Shown: positions 1 to 5,820 of the stretch, one piece after another
Numbering within the stretch: the stretch's first letter is position 1
Layout: each line of letters begins with the position of its first letter
From: JAFGKK01 sp049684495
GTDB lineage: Bacteria > Chloroflexota > Anaerolineae > Anaerolineales > RBG-16-64-43
DNA: 9,547 nucleotides
Direction: 5' to 3'
NCBI GenBank assembly: GCA_049684495.1
Contig: JBAVFZ010000082.1
Location: 1-9,547, forward strand
The notes under the pieces: model-generated
What the model saw: the letters and a program-made list of their open reading frames with translations, nothing else
Databases searched by the model: none
Told to the model about the DNA's origin: nothing
Made by a program: the position numbers and the translations under genes

Positions 1-284
1 TGATTCAAGTGGTACAGGATTAATTACAAAGATCAATGCCGATTATTATTGAAAAATTTCGTATCTGCTCAGACCGGGAAAAGCGTACACGGATTACACG
101 GGGAAGAACCGATTGCACGGAATATTAAAAATAATAATTCGGTGTTTTCGGCTCTTTTCGGCGTTTCGGTGTACAAGAAAGAGAAATCAGGCTGAGTAAA
201 TACAAAATTTCTTTTTATTTCTTCTTTGTGTCTTTTGTGCTTTTTGTGGCCAAAAGGCCTTAAAAGGCACAGAGGCCACATCGG
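1..284. repeat. Non-coding region with degenerate dispersed-repeat remnants
   Basis: This stretch has no convincing gene. It holds short repeated words: ACACGGATTACACGG near 88-102 with a degenerate echo (GATTGCACGG) at 111-120, and several TTTTCGG/TTCGGTGT units between 139 and 174. From about 220 to 283 there is a sequence resembling the CTTTGTGTCTTTGTG repeat arm seen at 3696-3944, ending in TGTGGCC (245-251) facing GGCCACA (274-280). Within it GGCCAAAAGGCC can form a small hairpin. It lies just downstream of the minus-strand DUF212 gene and could shape its transcript end, but no U-tract follows, so it is not called a terminator. A 70-codon open frame here is repeat-derived and rejected. 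Confidence 0.5.
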
Positions 285-731
285 TCAGCCGCCCGCATAG
301 AGCATGATGAGGATGGCAACGGTGACCCCGACCAGCACGCCGATGATCACTTCCCCCGGCGTGTGTCCGAGCAGTTCCTTCAGGTTCTCTTCCTTCAGCG
401 GATGCCCGTGCGAGAAGTCATCGATGATCGCGTTGATCACCCGCGCGTGTTCCCCGGCCTGTCGCCGGACACCGGCCGCATCGTACAGCACCACCATGCA
501 AATGGCGATGCTTAAGGCGAACTCCGGCGAAGCGAATCCAAGCTGCATCCCGAGTGCGGTGGTCGCGGCGGTTATGATGGCCGAATGGGTGGACGGCATG
601 CCGCCGGCACTGAAGAACCACGACCAGGCCCATTCGCGCGTCCGCAAATATTGAACGAAGGGTTTGCTGAACTGGGCGATGAACCATGCGACGGCCACGC
701 ACCACAAGACTTTGTTCTGTAATAACTCCAT
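285..731 (-). CDS. Divergent PAP2 family (DUF212, YuiD-like) membrane protein
   Basis: A 148-residue integral membrane protein of the divergent PAP2 / acid phosphatase-haloperoxidase-related family (DUF212), whose substrate is unknown. The family signature is complete: GGMPSTHS at residues 43-50, YDAAGVRRQAGEHARVIN at 83-100, and LKELLGHTPGEV near 117-128. Hydrophobic segments at about 8-24, 52-66, 70-86 and 127-146 fit several membrane passes, and the length is normal for the family. The ATG at 731 has AGGAG 11 bases upstream, a slightly long spacing. It begins 18 bases after the xseB stop and so is probably the last gene of the xseA-xseB operon. The PAP2 likeness suggests lipid-phosphate chemistry, but the full PAP2 catalytic triad is not evident, so no reaction is assigned. 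Confidence 0.93.
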   Translation of the reverse strand: MELLQNKVLWCVAVAWFIAQFSKPFVQYLRTREWAWSWFFSAGGMPSTHSAIITAATTALGMQLGFASPEFALSIAICMVVLYDAAGVRRQAGEHARVINAIIDDFSHGHPLKEENLKELLGHTPGEVIIGVLVGVTVAILIMLYAGG

Positions 732-749
732 TTTCCAACCAATCTCCTG

Positions 750-986
750 TCACTCGTCCTGCGCGGGGTCCTCGAGCCGGCTACCGAGTTCACGGATCCG
801 GAGTTGCGCCTTATCCAGCAGCCCGGCGCAGGTTTTCGCCAGCGCCTGCCCGCGTTCATAGAGGGCCAGCGCCTCTTCCAGCGGGATTTCTCCGGATTCG
901 AGTTTATTCACGATCTCCTGCAGTTCGGCGTAAGCCTTTTCATAACTCGGTGCCTGATCGGACGACTTTTTTTGTTTTGGCGACAT
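750..986 (-). CDS. xseB: Exodeoxyribonuclease VII small subunit
   Basis: A 78-residue small subunit of exonuclease VII, which binds several copies per large subunit in the cytoplasmic enzyme that degrades single-stranded DNA to oligonucleotides. The core at residues 14-65 has the family pattern SYEKAYAELQEIVNKLE followed by SGEIPLEEALALYERG and a helix ending LLDKAQLRI, predicted as a helical hairpin. The first 12 residues are polar and lysine-rich, and the tail is acidic, as usual. The ATG at 986 has AGGAG eight bases upstream. It starts 42 bases after the xseA stop and is followed 18 bases later by the DUF212 gene, so it lies in the middle of a three-gene operon. Confidence 0.95.
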   Translation of the reverse strand: MSPKQKKSSDQAPSYEKAYAELQEIVNKLESGEIPLEEALALYERGQALAKTCAGLLDKAQLRIRELGSRLEDPAQDE

Positions 987-1028
987 TCCCCTTGCTCCTC
1001 TCCGGCGATCCCTTCTCCGCGATCCCGG

Positions 1029-2258
1029 CTATGGCGTGGCGCTTTTTTCCGCGCCTTCCGATCGGGCGGTCCACTTTCCATCCGCCACCTGAACGCGCAT
1101 CGTCGTTCCCGCCGGCGCCTGGCGTACCGACCGCACCAGGCGGCCGTCGGCCTGGTTCCAGATGAGCGCATACCCGCGTTCGAGAACCCGGGCCGGGCCC
1201 ATGCCTTCGAGCACGCGGACCAGCCCCTCCAGGCGCGAGCGCTGCAGGGCGAGCCGGCTGCGGATCGAAGCCTCCGCCCGGCGCGAACAGTCATCCACCT
1301 GCTGGCGGATGTTCTGCAGCCGGTGCAGCGGCGAAACCGCCTGGAGCCGGATCGTCATCGACTGCAGCTGATCCCGGTTTTCGCGCAGGACGGAAAGAAT
1401 CCGCAGCTCCAAACGCCGGCGGTGCTGCGCGATCTGCTGCAACAGCTCTTCGCGGTCCGGCGAGGCCAATTCCGCGGCCGCGGACGGAGTCGGGGCGCGC
1501 AGGTCGGCGGCAAAATCCGCCAGTGTGAAATCCGATTCGTGCCCGACCCCGGTGACGACCGGGGTTTGCATCGCGGCGACGGTCCGGACCACCGCCTCGT
1601 CGTTGAACGCCCACAGGTCCTCGATGCTTCCGCCGCCGCGGACCAGCAGGACGACATCCGCCTTGGCGCGGTCGGCCTTCCGCAGCGCGGCGCAGATGCG
1701 CTTCGGCGCATCCTCCCCCTGCACCGTCGTCGGCGCAAAAAGCACTTCCACGATCGGGAACCGGCGAGCCAGCACGGTTTGGACGTCCTGCCAGGCCGCC
1801 CCGATCGGGGATGTGACGACCGCGATGCAGCGCGGCCAGTGCGGGATCTCGCGTTTTCGCGCGGGATCGAACAATCCTTCGGCTTCCAATTTGGCCTTCA
1901 GGCGCAGGAATTCGGCGTATTGTTCGCCCTGCCCTGCCGGCTGGAGATAATCCGCATAGAGTTGGTACTGTCCGCCCGCCTCGTAGAGGCTGATGCGTCC
2001 GTGGGCTTCCACCGCTTCGCCTTCCCGCGGAATCCTGACCCGCGACGCGGCATCGCGCCACATCACGCATCGGACCGCGGCGGCGGCATCCTTCAAAGTG
2101 AAATACAAGTGACCGGATGCCGGACGCGAAAGCCCCGATACCTCTCCCCCGACCCACACATCCTGAAGCAGCGGGTCGCTATCCAGAGTCGTCCGAGCCA
2201 AACGATTGATTTCGGTGACGGTCAGGCAGTTCGAATGAAAGAGGGGAAGCTGCTGCAT
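1029..2258 (-). CDS. xseA: Exodeoxyribonuclease VII large subunit
   Basis: The 409-residue catalytic subunit of exonuclease VII, a processive nuclease of single-stranded DNA used in mismatch and crosslink repair. An N-terminal OB fold (about 12-105) contains VWVGGEVSGL and SGHLYFTLKD. The catalytic domain (about 125-265) shows VTSPIGAAWQD at 148-158, LLVRGGGSIEDLWAFND at 204-220 and TGVGHESDFTLADFAADLRAPTPSAAAE-type residues at 236-263, all intact. Residues about 268-370 are rich in heptad-like leucine and arginine, matching the long coiled coil that carries XseB. It is somewhat shorter than the E. coli protein (about 456 residues) but complete. The ATG at 2258 has GGCGGA just upstream, and a candidate promoter lies about 14 bases before it. 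First gene of the operon with xseB. Confidence 0.97.
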   Translation of the reverse strand: MQQLPLFHSNCLTVTEINRLARTTLDSDPLLQDVWVGGEVSGLSRPASGHLYFTLKDAAAAVRCVMWRDAASRVRIPREGEAVEAHGRISLYEAGGQYQLYADYLQPAGQGEQYAEFLRLKAKLEAEGLFDPARKREIPHWPRCIAVVTSPIGAAWQDVQTVLARRFPIVEVLFAPTTVQGEDAPKRICAALRKADRAKADVVLLVRGGGSIEDLWAFNDEAVVRTVAAMQTPVVTGVGHESDFTLADFAADLRAPTPSAAAELASPDREELLQQIAQHRRRLELRILSVLRENRDQLQSMTIRLQAVSPLHRLQNIRQQVDDCSRRAEASIRSRLALQRSRLEGLVRVLEGMGPARVLERGYALIWNQADGRLVRSVRQAPAGTTMRVQVADGKWTARSEGAEKSATP

Positions 2259-2279
2259 TGGTCCGCCGTTCGTTCCGGA

Positions 2280-2308
2280 ATTGTACCAAGGTTTATGGAG
2301 CCGGAAAA
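2280..2308 (-). promoter_or_regulatory. Candidate sigma-70-type promoter for xseA operon
   Basis: On the minus strand TTTTCC (2303-2308) is followed after 17 bases by TACAAT (2280-2285), and TGG precedes TACAAT, giving an extended -10. The -35 box is poor (3 of 6). The expected transcript start near 2272 would leave a short leader of about 14 bases before the xseA ATG. Inferred from sequence pattern only. Confidence 0.45.
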
Positions 2309-2329
2309 TCGGCCGGGTTAAGCCCGGAT

Positions 2330-2359
2330 AAAAAAAGCCCCGCCGAAAGGCGGGGCTTT
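2330..2359 (-). terminator. Intrinsic terminator of ATP-grasp ligase B
   Basis: On the minus strand a GC-rich stem, with arms GCCCCGCC and GGCGGGGC extended by A-U pairs to 11 bp, closes on the tetraloop TTTC. The seven-T run at 2336-2330 directly follows. It begins 15 bases after the stop of the ATP-grasp gene ending at 2374. This is a textbook Rho-independent terminator and separates that gene from the xseA operon downstream. Confidence 0.93.
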
Positions 2360-2373
2360 GAGATGGTCAACCG

Positions 2374-3417
2374 TCAGGCCATTACCAACACCCGTTCCGG
2401 GATTTGAGCCGGGATGGCGTGGCGCACCGCCGTCAGTTCGAGAATGCGCGCGATCGTCTGGCCGTAATCGAATCCCGCCGCGCGGGCCGATCGGGCGAAA
2501 CCGCCCTCCATGGTGATGTCCGGGTTGGAATTCACGTCGACCACGTAAGGAATTCCATCCCGCACGCGCAGGTCCACGCGGCCGTAATCCCGCACGCGCA
2601 GCGAGCGCTGGGTCCGCCGGCAGACGTTTTCGATCCGGTGGCGCAGTTCATCGTCCACCCGCGCGGGGCAGCGGACCGAGGTGAGCAGGTACGCTTCCGA
2701 AGCCGGATCCCACTTGGCGTCGAAGGAACAAAGCCGGTCGTGATAATCCGGGAAGACGGAATAATCGATGCACGCCAGGGGCAGCACATCCAGCCGGTCG
2801 TTGCCCCACAGCGAGACGTTGTATTCCGGCCCGTCGATGAAATCCTCTACCAAAGCTTTGCAGTGATAGGTGTCGAGCACGTATTCCACGCGCTTGCGCA
2901 GTTCGTCCGAGTTGTCGACGACAGAATCGCGGGTGATCCCGAACGAACAGTGTTCGGTGGCCGGTTTCACCAGCGCCGGAAAGCGGACCCATCCGTTGCG
3001 CGCCGGTCGCGAATACACGGCCGCCTGCGGCGTGGGAACCCGGTGCCGGCGGAGAATTTCCTTTGTGGCGACCTTGTCTTCGGTGATTTTCAAGCACCAC
3101 GCGTCCGACCCGGTATACATGAAGCCGAGCCGTTCCAGGATCGGCGGAATCGCATCGTAGGCGTTGGGTTCGCCGTCCAATCCTTCACACCAATTGAATA
3201 CAATGCATTCTCTGGGATCAAAACCGCGGAGTGCGCCTTCGATATCACGTCGAACGGGGATCGAAGTGACTTCCATGCCGAGCGAGGCCAAACCGTATTT
3301 CATCCGGGTCACCGCTTGCTCGGCCGCCTCGATGTCCGCCGGAGTCCAATCGCTCATTACATTGTGAAGGATCAAGACCGAGTACGGATTAAAAATTTCT
3401 TTCGCGTTTCGTCTCAT
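2374..3417 (-). CDS. D-Ala-D-Ala-ligase-like ATP-grasp enzyme (ligase B)
   Basis: A 347-residue cytoplasmic ATP-grasp enzyme expected to activate a carboxylate as acyl phosphate and join it to an amine. The order is an N-terminal Rossmann-like part (VLILHN at 14-19, FNWCEG at 74-79), YTGSDAWCLK at 101-110, the ATP-grasp lysine segment EDKVATKEILRRHRVPTP (113-130), PALVKP with K151, E191 in LVEDF, RVDLR with D282, and metal-binding DVNSNPD at 294-300. It lacks the GGxSxEREVS and HGxxGEDG motifs of true D-alanine ligases, so cell-wall D-Ala-D-Ala synthesis is unlikely. ATG at 3417 is chosen because AGGAG precedes it by four bases; a TTG at 3453 would add 12 residues. It has its own promoter and terminator. 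Its signature matches ligase A (4540-5778), which suggests related substrates. Confidence 0.85.
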   Translation of the reverse strand: MRRNAKEIFNPYSVLILHNVMSDWTPADIEAAEQAVTRMKYGLASLGMEVTSIPVRRDIEGALRGFDPRECIVFNWCEGLDGEPNAYDAIPPILERLGFMYTGSDAWCLKITEDKVATKEILRRHRVPTPQAAVYSRPARNGWVRFPALVKPATEHCSFGITRDSVVDNSDELRKRVEYVLDTYHCKALVEDFIDGPEYNVSLWGNDRLDVLPLACIDYSVFPDYHDRLCSFDAKWDPASEAYLLTSVRCPARVDDELRHRIENVCRRTQRSLRVRDYGRVDLRVRDGIPYVVDVNSNPDITMEGGFARSARAAGFDYGQTIARILELTAVRHAIPAQIPERVLVMA

Positions 3418-3474
3418 GTCTCTCCTGATTGTTTTTCCGCTGAAGCGGATCAACGATCTCCATAATCATTTTTT

Positions 3475-3502
3475 ATTCTACATGACAAAACAGGGAAGTC
3501 AA
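3475..3502 (-). promoter_or_regulatory. Sigma-70-type promoter of ATP-grasp ligase B
   Basis: On the minus strand TTGACT (3497-3502, five of six matches to the -35 consensus) and TAGAAT (3475-3480, five of six to the -10) are separated by 16 bases. The start would fall near 3468, giving a leader of about 50 bases to the ATG at 3417. This is the best-matched promoter in the window and makes the gene independent of the kamA operon. Confidence 0.65.
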
Positions 3503-3695
3503 TGGGTCGAATCTTAAAATTCCTTTTCGTCCCCTTTAACATTCGCGCCCTCCGCGGAACGATTTTTGACCGTTCGCGGGGTCTGAATTCCGATTTTGCT
3601 TTTTATTTTTTGTTTTATTTTATTTCAAATCCATTACGCGTCGAATATTTTTAATTCCGTTATTGGCAGAGGAGGCCAATAGCATTTCCTAGTGT
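3503..3695. other. AT-rich spacer without genes
   Basis: No coding region is supported. An imperfect hairpin at 3552-3579 pairs CCGCG/AACG with CGTT/CGCGG around one bulged G. A T-rich tract at about 3596-3625 follows it on the plus strand. TTGGC...GCCAA (3663-3680) could form a five-pair stem. None of these can be tied to a neighbouring gene: both flanking genes are on the minus strand. Confidence 0.4.
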
Positions 3696-3699
3696 CTTT

Positions 3700-3759
3700 G
3701 TGTCTTTGTGTCTTCGTGGTTAAGAATTATTATTAATAACCACGAAGACACAAAGACAC
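3700..3759. repeat. Perfect 23-bp inverted repeat (unit 1 of cluster)
   Basis: The arms at 3700-3722 and 3737-3759 are exact reverse complements over 23 bases, around a 14-base AT-rich spacer (3723-3736). The right arm contains CCACGAAGACACAAAGACAC. It belongs to a dispersed family of CACAAAGACAC-type repeats that is common in intergenic DNA of many environmental bacteria (recalled, not searched). As RNA it would form a long hairpin on either strand. No transposase is nearby. Confidence 0.85.
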
Positions 3760-3802
3760 GGAGTTATTTTAGGATTTTCTGCACCATGATTTACTTGGTT
3801 TC

Positions 3803-3850
3803 TTTGTGTCTTAGCGGTAACTATTATCGAATATTAACCACAAAGACACG
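3803..3850. repeat. Imperfect inverted repeat (unit 2 of cluster)
   Basis: TTTGTGTCTTAGCGGTAA at 3803-3820 faces TTAACCACAAAGACACG at 3834-3850. GTGTCTT pairs exactly with AAGACAC (3843-3849) and the inner part pairs with mismatches. It is a decayed copy of the motif in units 1 and 3, sitting between them. Confidence 0.6.
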
Positions 3851-3876
3851 GCGCCGCGAAGTAATTCTTTGGATTT

Positions 3877-3944
3877 ACTTTGTGCCTTTGCGTCTTCGTG
3901 GTATTAATATTTAATACAACCACAAAGCCACAAAGACACAAAGT
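3877..3944. repeat. Near-perfect 26-bp inverted repeat (unit 3 of cluster)
   Basis: The arms at 3877-3902 and 3919-3944 match as reverse complements with about four mismatches in 26. The loop extends the stem through GTATTAA and TTAATAC around TAT. This unit lies about 50 bases downstream of the GNAT gene stop at 3997 on the minus strand and could end or stabilise the kamA operon transcript, although no U-tract is present. Confidence 0.75.
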
Positions 3945-3996
3945 GAATAGTTAATAAAATATGTTCTTTGGGAATACTCTTTTGCGGGGAAAACCG

Positions 3997-4515
3997 TTAC
4001 GCGGATAAATATTTAACGTAGACCACCAGATCCTCGCCCGGCTTGTAGTAATCCCGGATGCGGGCCGAGAGTTCGCATCCCATGCTCTCATAGAATTTCG
4101 ACGCCGGCAAATAATCTTTTCCGCCGCCCGTCCAGATCATCAGCAACCGGCCCTTCCGGGCGCGGATTTCCGAATCCAATGCCGAAAACAAGGCGCGCCC
4201 CACCCCTTGGCCCTGAACCTCCCGGTCGGTGCAGATCCAATACAAATCGTATGCGCCCTGCGCCAGCGGAGTCGGTCCGAAACAGGCGAACCCCACCACG
4301 CGCTCGCCGGCACGGGCGATGAACCACTCGTATCCCGAATTCGAAGAGAGCAGATGGGCATCGAACAGTTCGAAGACCGAGGCTTCTTCCTCTTCCGTAA
4401 AGACGCCCGCCCGCCGCGCGATCTCCCCGATCGCTTCACGGTCTTCCGGCCGGCTGGTTTCCACAAGAATTCGGATATCGGATGTCATCGGCGGATTGGG
4501 AATCCTTTCTTGCAT
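3997..4515 (-). CDS. GNAT family N-acetyltransferase
   Basis: A 172-residue single-domain GNAT expected to move an acetyl (or other acyl) group from CoA to an amine. The CoA-binding motif A is clear: ICTDREVQGQGVGRALFSAL at about 94-112, with the pyrophosphate-binding turn Q101-G-Q-G-V-G106. The upstream strand is VVGFACFGPTPLAQGAYDLYW (73-93) and motif B is YLPASKFYESMGCE (135-148), ending in RIRDYYKPGEDLVVYVKYL. The pattern GPTPL...YDLYW with a terminal RDYYKPGED matches a recurrent but uncharacterised GNAT subgroup as I recall it. The ATG at 4515 has GGGGAAG seven bases upstream; an ATG at 4488 lacks a well-placed ribosome site. It follows ligase A by 24 bases and ends the kamA operon. Beta-lysine or its conjugate is a possible substrate by context only. 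It is shorter than the known beta-lysine acetyltransferase AblB (about 260-270 residues). Confidence 0.93.
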   Translation of the reverse strand: MQERIPNPPMTSDIRILVETSRPEDREAIGEIARRAGVFTEEEEASVFELFDAHLLSSNSGYEWFIARAGERVVGFACFGPTPLAQGAYDLYWICTDREVQGQGVGRALFSALDSEIRARKGRLLMIWTGGGKDYLPASKFYESMGCELSARIRDYYKPGEDLVVYVKYLSA

Positions 4516-4539
4516 CGCGGCTTCCCCGGACTTTTCCCC

Positions 4540-5778
4540 TCAGCTCTTGCCGGAAACGGCCTTCACGATCCGGACAGCTTCCGCTTCCTCTTGGTCCGGG
4601 ATCAATCCGTATCGTTTGGCGCCGGCTTCCAGAACGGATTGTATCAACCGGGCATAACTCCAGCCCTCCGTCTGCGCGCAAATCGTCAGGTCGCTGATCG
4701 GGGTCAGGCCGGGAAGCGAATTGATCTCGATGATATACGGCCGCAGGGCTTCCCCGCTGTGCAGCCGGAAATCCACGCGCGCAAAATCCAGCGTCTGGGT
4801 CACCCGGAACGTTTCGAGGGTCAGCCGGCGCACTTCGGCCGCAACCTCCTCCGGGATGGGCGCCGGGCAGAAATACGGATACTCCTCGAGCGACAGGGCT
4901 TTCACCGCATAGGAATAATATGGATCCATGCCCGGGATCCTGGCGTGATCCACTTCCGAGATGGGGAAGATATGGACGCCGTTCCAATCCACTCCCCCGC
5001 CCGGTCCCGGGGCAAGCGCCCACAGGTCCGGAACCGGCTGCCCGGTTTCGAGCGCGGACAGGTTCCCCACCAATCCGCAGGTGATATCGCGGCCCGGGAT
5101 GTATTCCTCCACCAGCGCGGATTCGCAGTATTCCTTTAATATGTAGTCCACCTTGGCGCGCAGCTGATCCGCGGAGCGCACCAGGGATTTGGAGTCGATC
5201 CCGATCCCGGTCCCTTCGCGATTCGGCTTTACAAACAGGGGAAAATGCAGGCCCGGATCCAGGGGAAGGTCGGCGTGCGTGAATTCCTGAAAGCGCGGGG
5301 TGGGCAGGCCGTACGCCATGAGAATCCGCTTGGTTGCGGCTTTATCCAGCGTATTGGCCAGGCAGGTGACCTTGCCGCCGGTATAGGGAATACCCATCAT
5401 TTCGAGCAGCGCCGGGACTTGCGCTTCGCGGGCGTCGCCCCGGTAGCCCTCGCAGGTATTAAAGCAGATATCGACTTTCAACCGCTTCAGGCGGCGGAAC
5501 AGATCCGGGTTTCCATCGATTCCGATGACATGATGCCCGGCGGCGCGCAAGGCGGCGGCATAGGCGGCGATGTTGGTTTCGCTGTCGAGTTCGGCAAACG
5601 CGTCCACCGGATGCGGCCCGTTCGCGGGTGCGTGCTTCTTTAAATTATGCAGCACCGCCACGCGCAGGCGGTTTTTCCGGAGCTCAGTTTTTTTGGGGGG
5701 AGTGGCCGTGGAGGAGGACGGAGAAGTCGGTTCTCCGTGGGTCACGGCGGATTTTCCCTGGATCAACGTGTCGGACAA
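4540..5778 (-). CDS. D-Ala-D-Ala-ligase-like ATP-grasp enzyme (ligase A)
   Basis: A 412-residue ATP-grasp ligase. After a Ser/Thr/Pro-rich, low-complexity leader (about 1-35) come VAVLHN (40-45), ICFNTCEG (104-111), PYTGGKVTCLANTLDKAATK (131-150, K146), FVKPNREGTGIGI (182-194, K184), LVEEYIPGRDITC (222-234), ARVDFR (333-338, D336) and metal-binding EINSLPGLTP (351-360). The C-terminal half is very close to D-alanine-D-alanine ligase, but the N-terminal GGxSxEREVS motif is absent and the HGxxGEDG segment is replaced by CEGYRGDA. A different amino-acid ligation is therefore more likely. The start is TTG at 5778, with AAGGA seven bases upstream; an in-frame GTG encodes residue 12 and there is no nearby ATG. 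It lies 42 bases after kamA and 24 before the GNAT gene. Confidence 0.88.
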   Translation of the reverse strand: MSDTLIQGKSAVTHGEPTSPSSSTATPPKKTELRKNRLRVAVLHNLKKHAPANGPHPVDAFAELDSETNIAAYAAALRAAGHHVIGIDGNPDLFRRLKRLKVDICFNTCEGYRGDAREAQVPALLEMMGIPYTGGKVTCLANTLDKAATKRILMAYGLPTPRFQEFTHADLPLDPGLHFPLFVKPNREGTGIGIDSKSLVRSADQLRAKVDYILKEYCESALVEEYIPGRDITCGLVGNLSALETGQPVPDLWALAPGPGGGVDWNGVHIFPISEVDHARIPGMDPYYSYAVKALSLEEYPYFCPAPIPEEVAAEVRRLTLETFRVTQTLDFARVDFRLHSGEALRPYIIEINSLPGLTPISDLTICAQTEGWSYARLIQSVLEAGAKRYGLIPDQEEAEAVRIVKAVSGKS

Positions 5779-5820
5779 GAAAGGATCCTTGAGGAGCGGA
5801 GGGTGCGGCGGCGTGCCGGT

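Noticed and set aside
245..280. Intrinsic terminator after the DUF212 gene
   Set aside because: GGCC stems can pair, but no T-run follows on the minus strand, so it does not meet the form of a Rho-independent terminator.
69..281. A 70-codon minus-strand open frame rich in His, Lys and Arg
   Set aside because: Its peptide is the direct translation of CACAAAAGACACAAAG-type and TTTTCGG-type repeats, and it has no convincing ribosome site. It looks like a repeat artefact.
804..2321. A 505-codon plus-strand frame antisense to xseA and xseB
   Set aside because: The minus strand encodes clear exonuclease VII subunits. Long antisense frames are expected in GC-rich genes, and this one shows no domain motif.
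3389..3463. A 24-residue upstream frame overlapping the start of ligase B
   Set aside because: It begins almost at the predicted transcript start with no ribosome site and overlaps the ligase start in another frame. Nothing supports it beyond an open frame.
3708..3914. A 68-codon plus-strand open frame across the repeat cluster
   Set aside because: Peptides such as NHEDTKTR and FVPLRLRG are typical translations of this repeat family and recur as spurious hypothetical proteins. The frame follows the repeats and not a gene.
3696..3944. CRISPR array
   Set aside because: The repeated words are inverted and contiguous with no regular unique spacers of constant length, and no cas genes are present.
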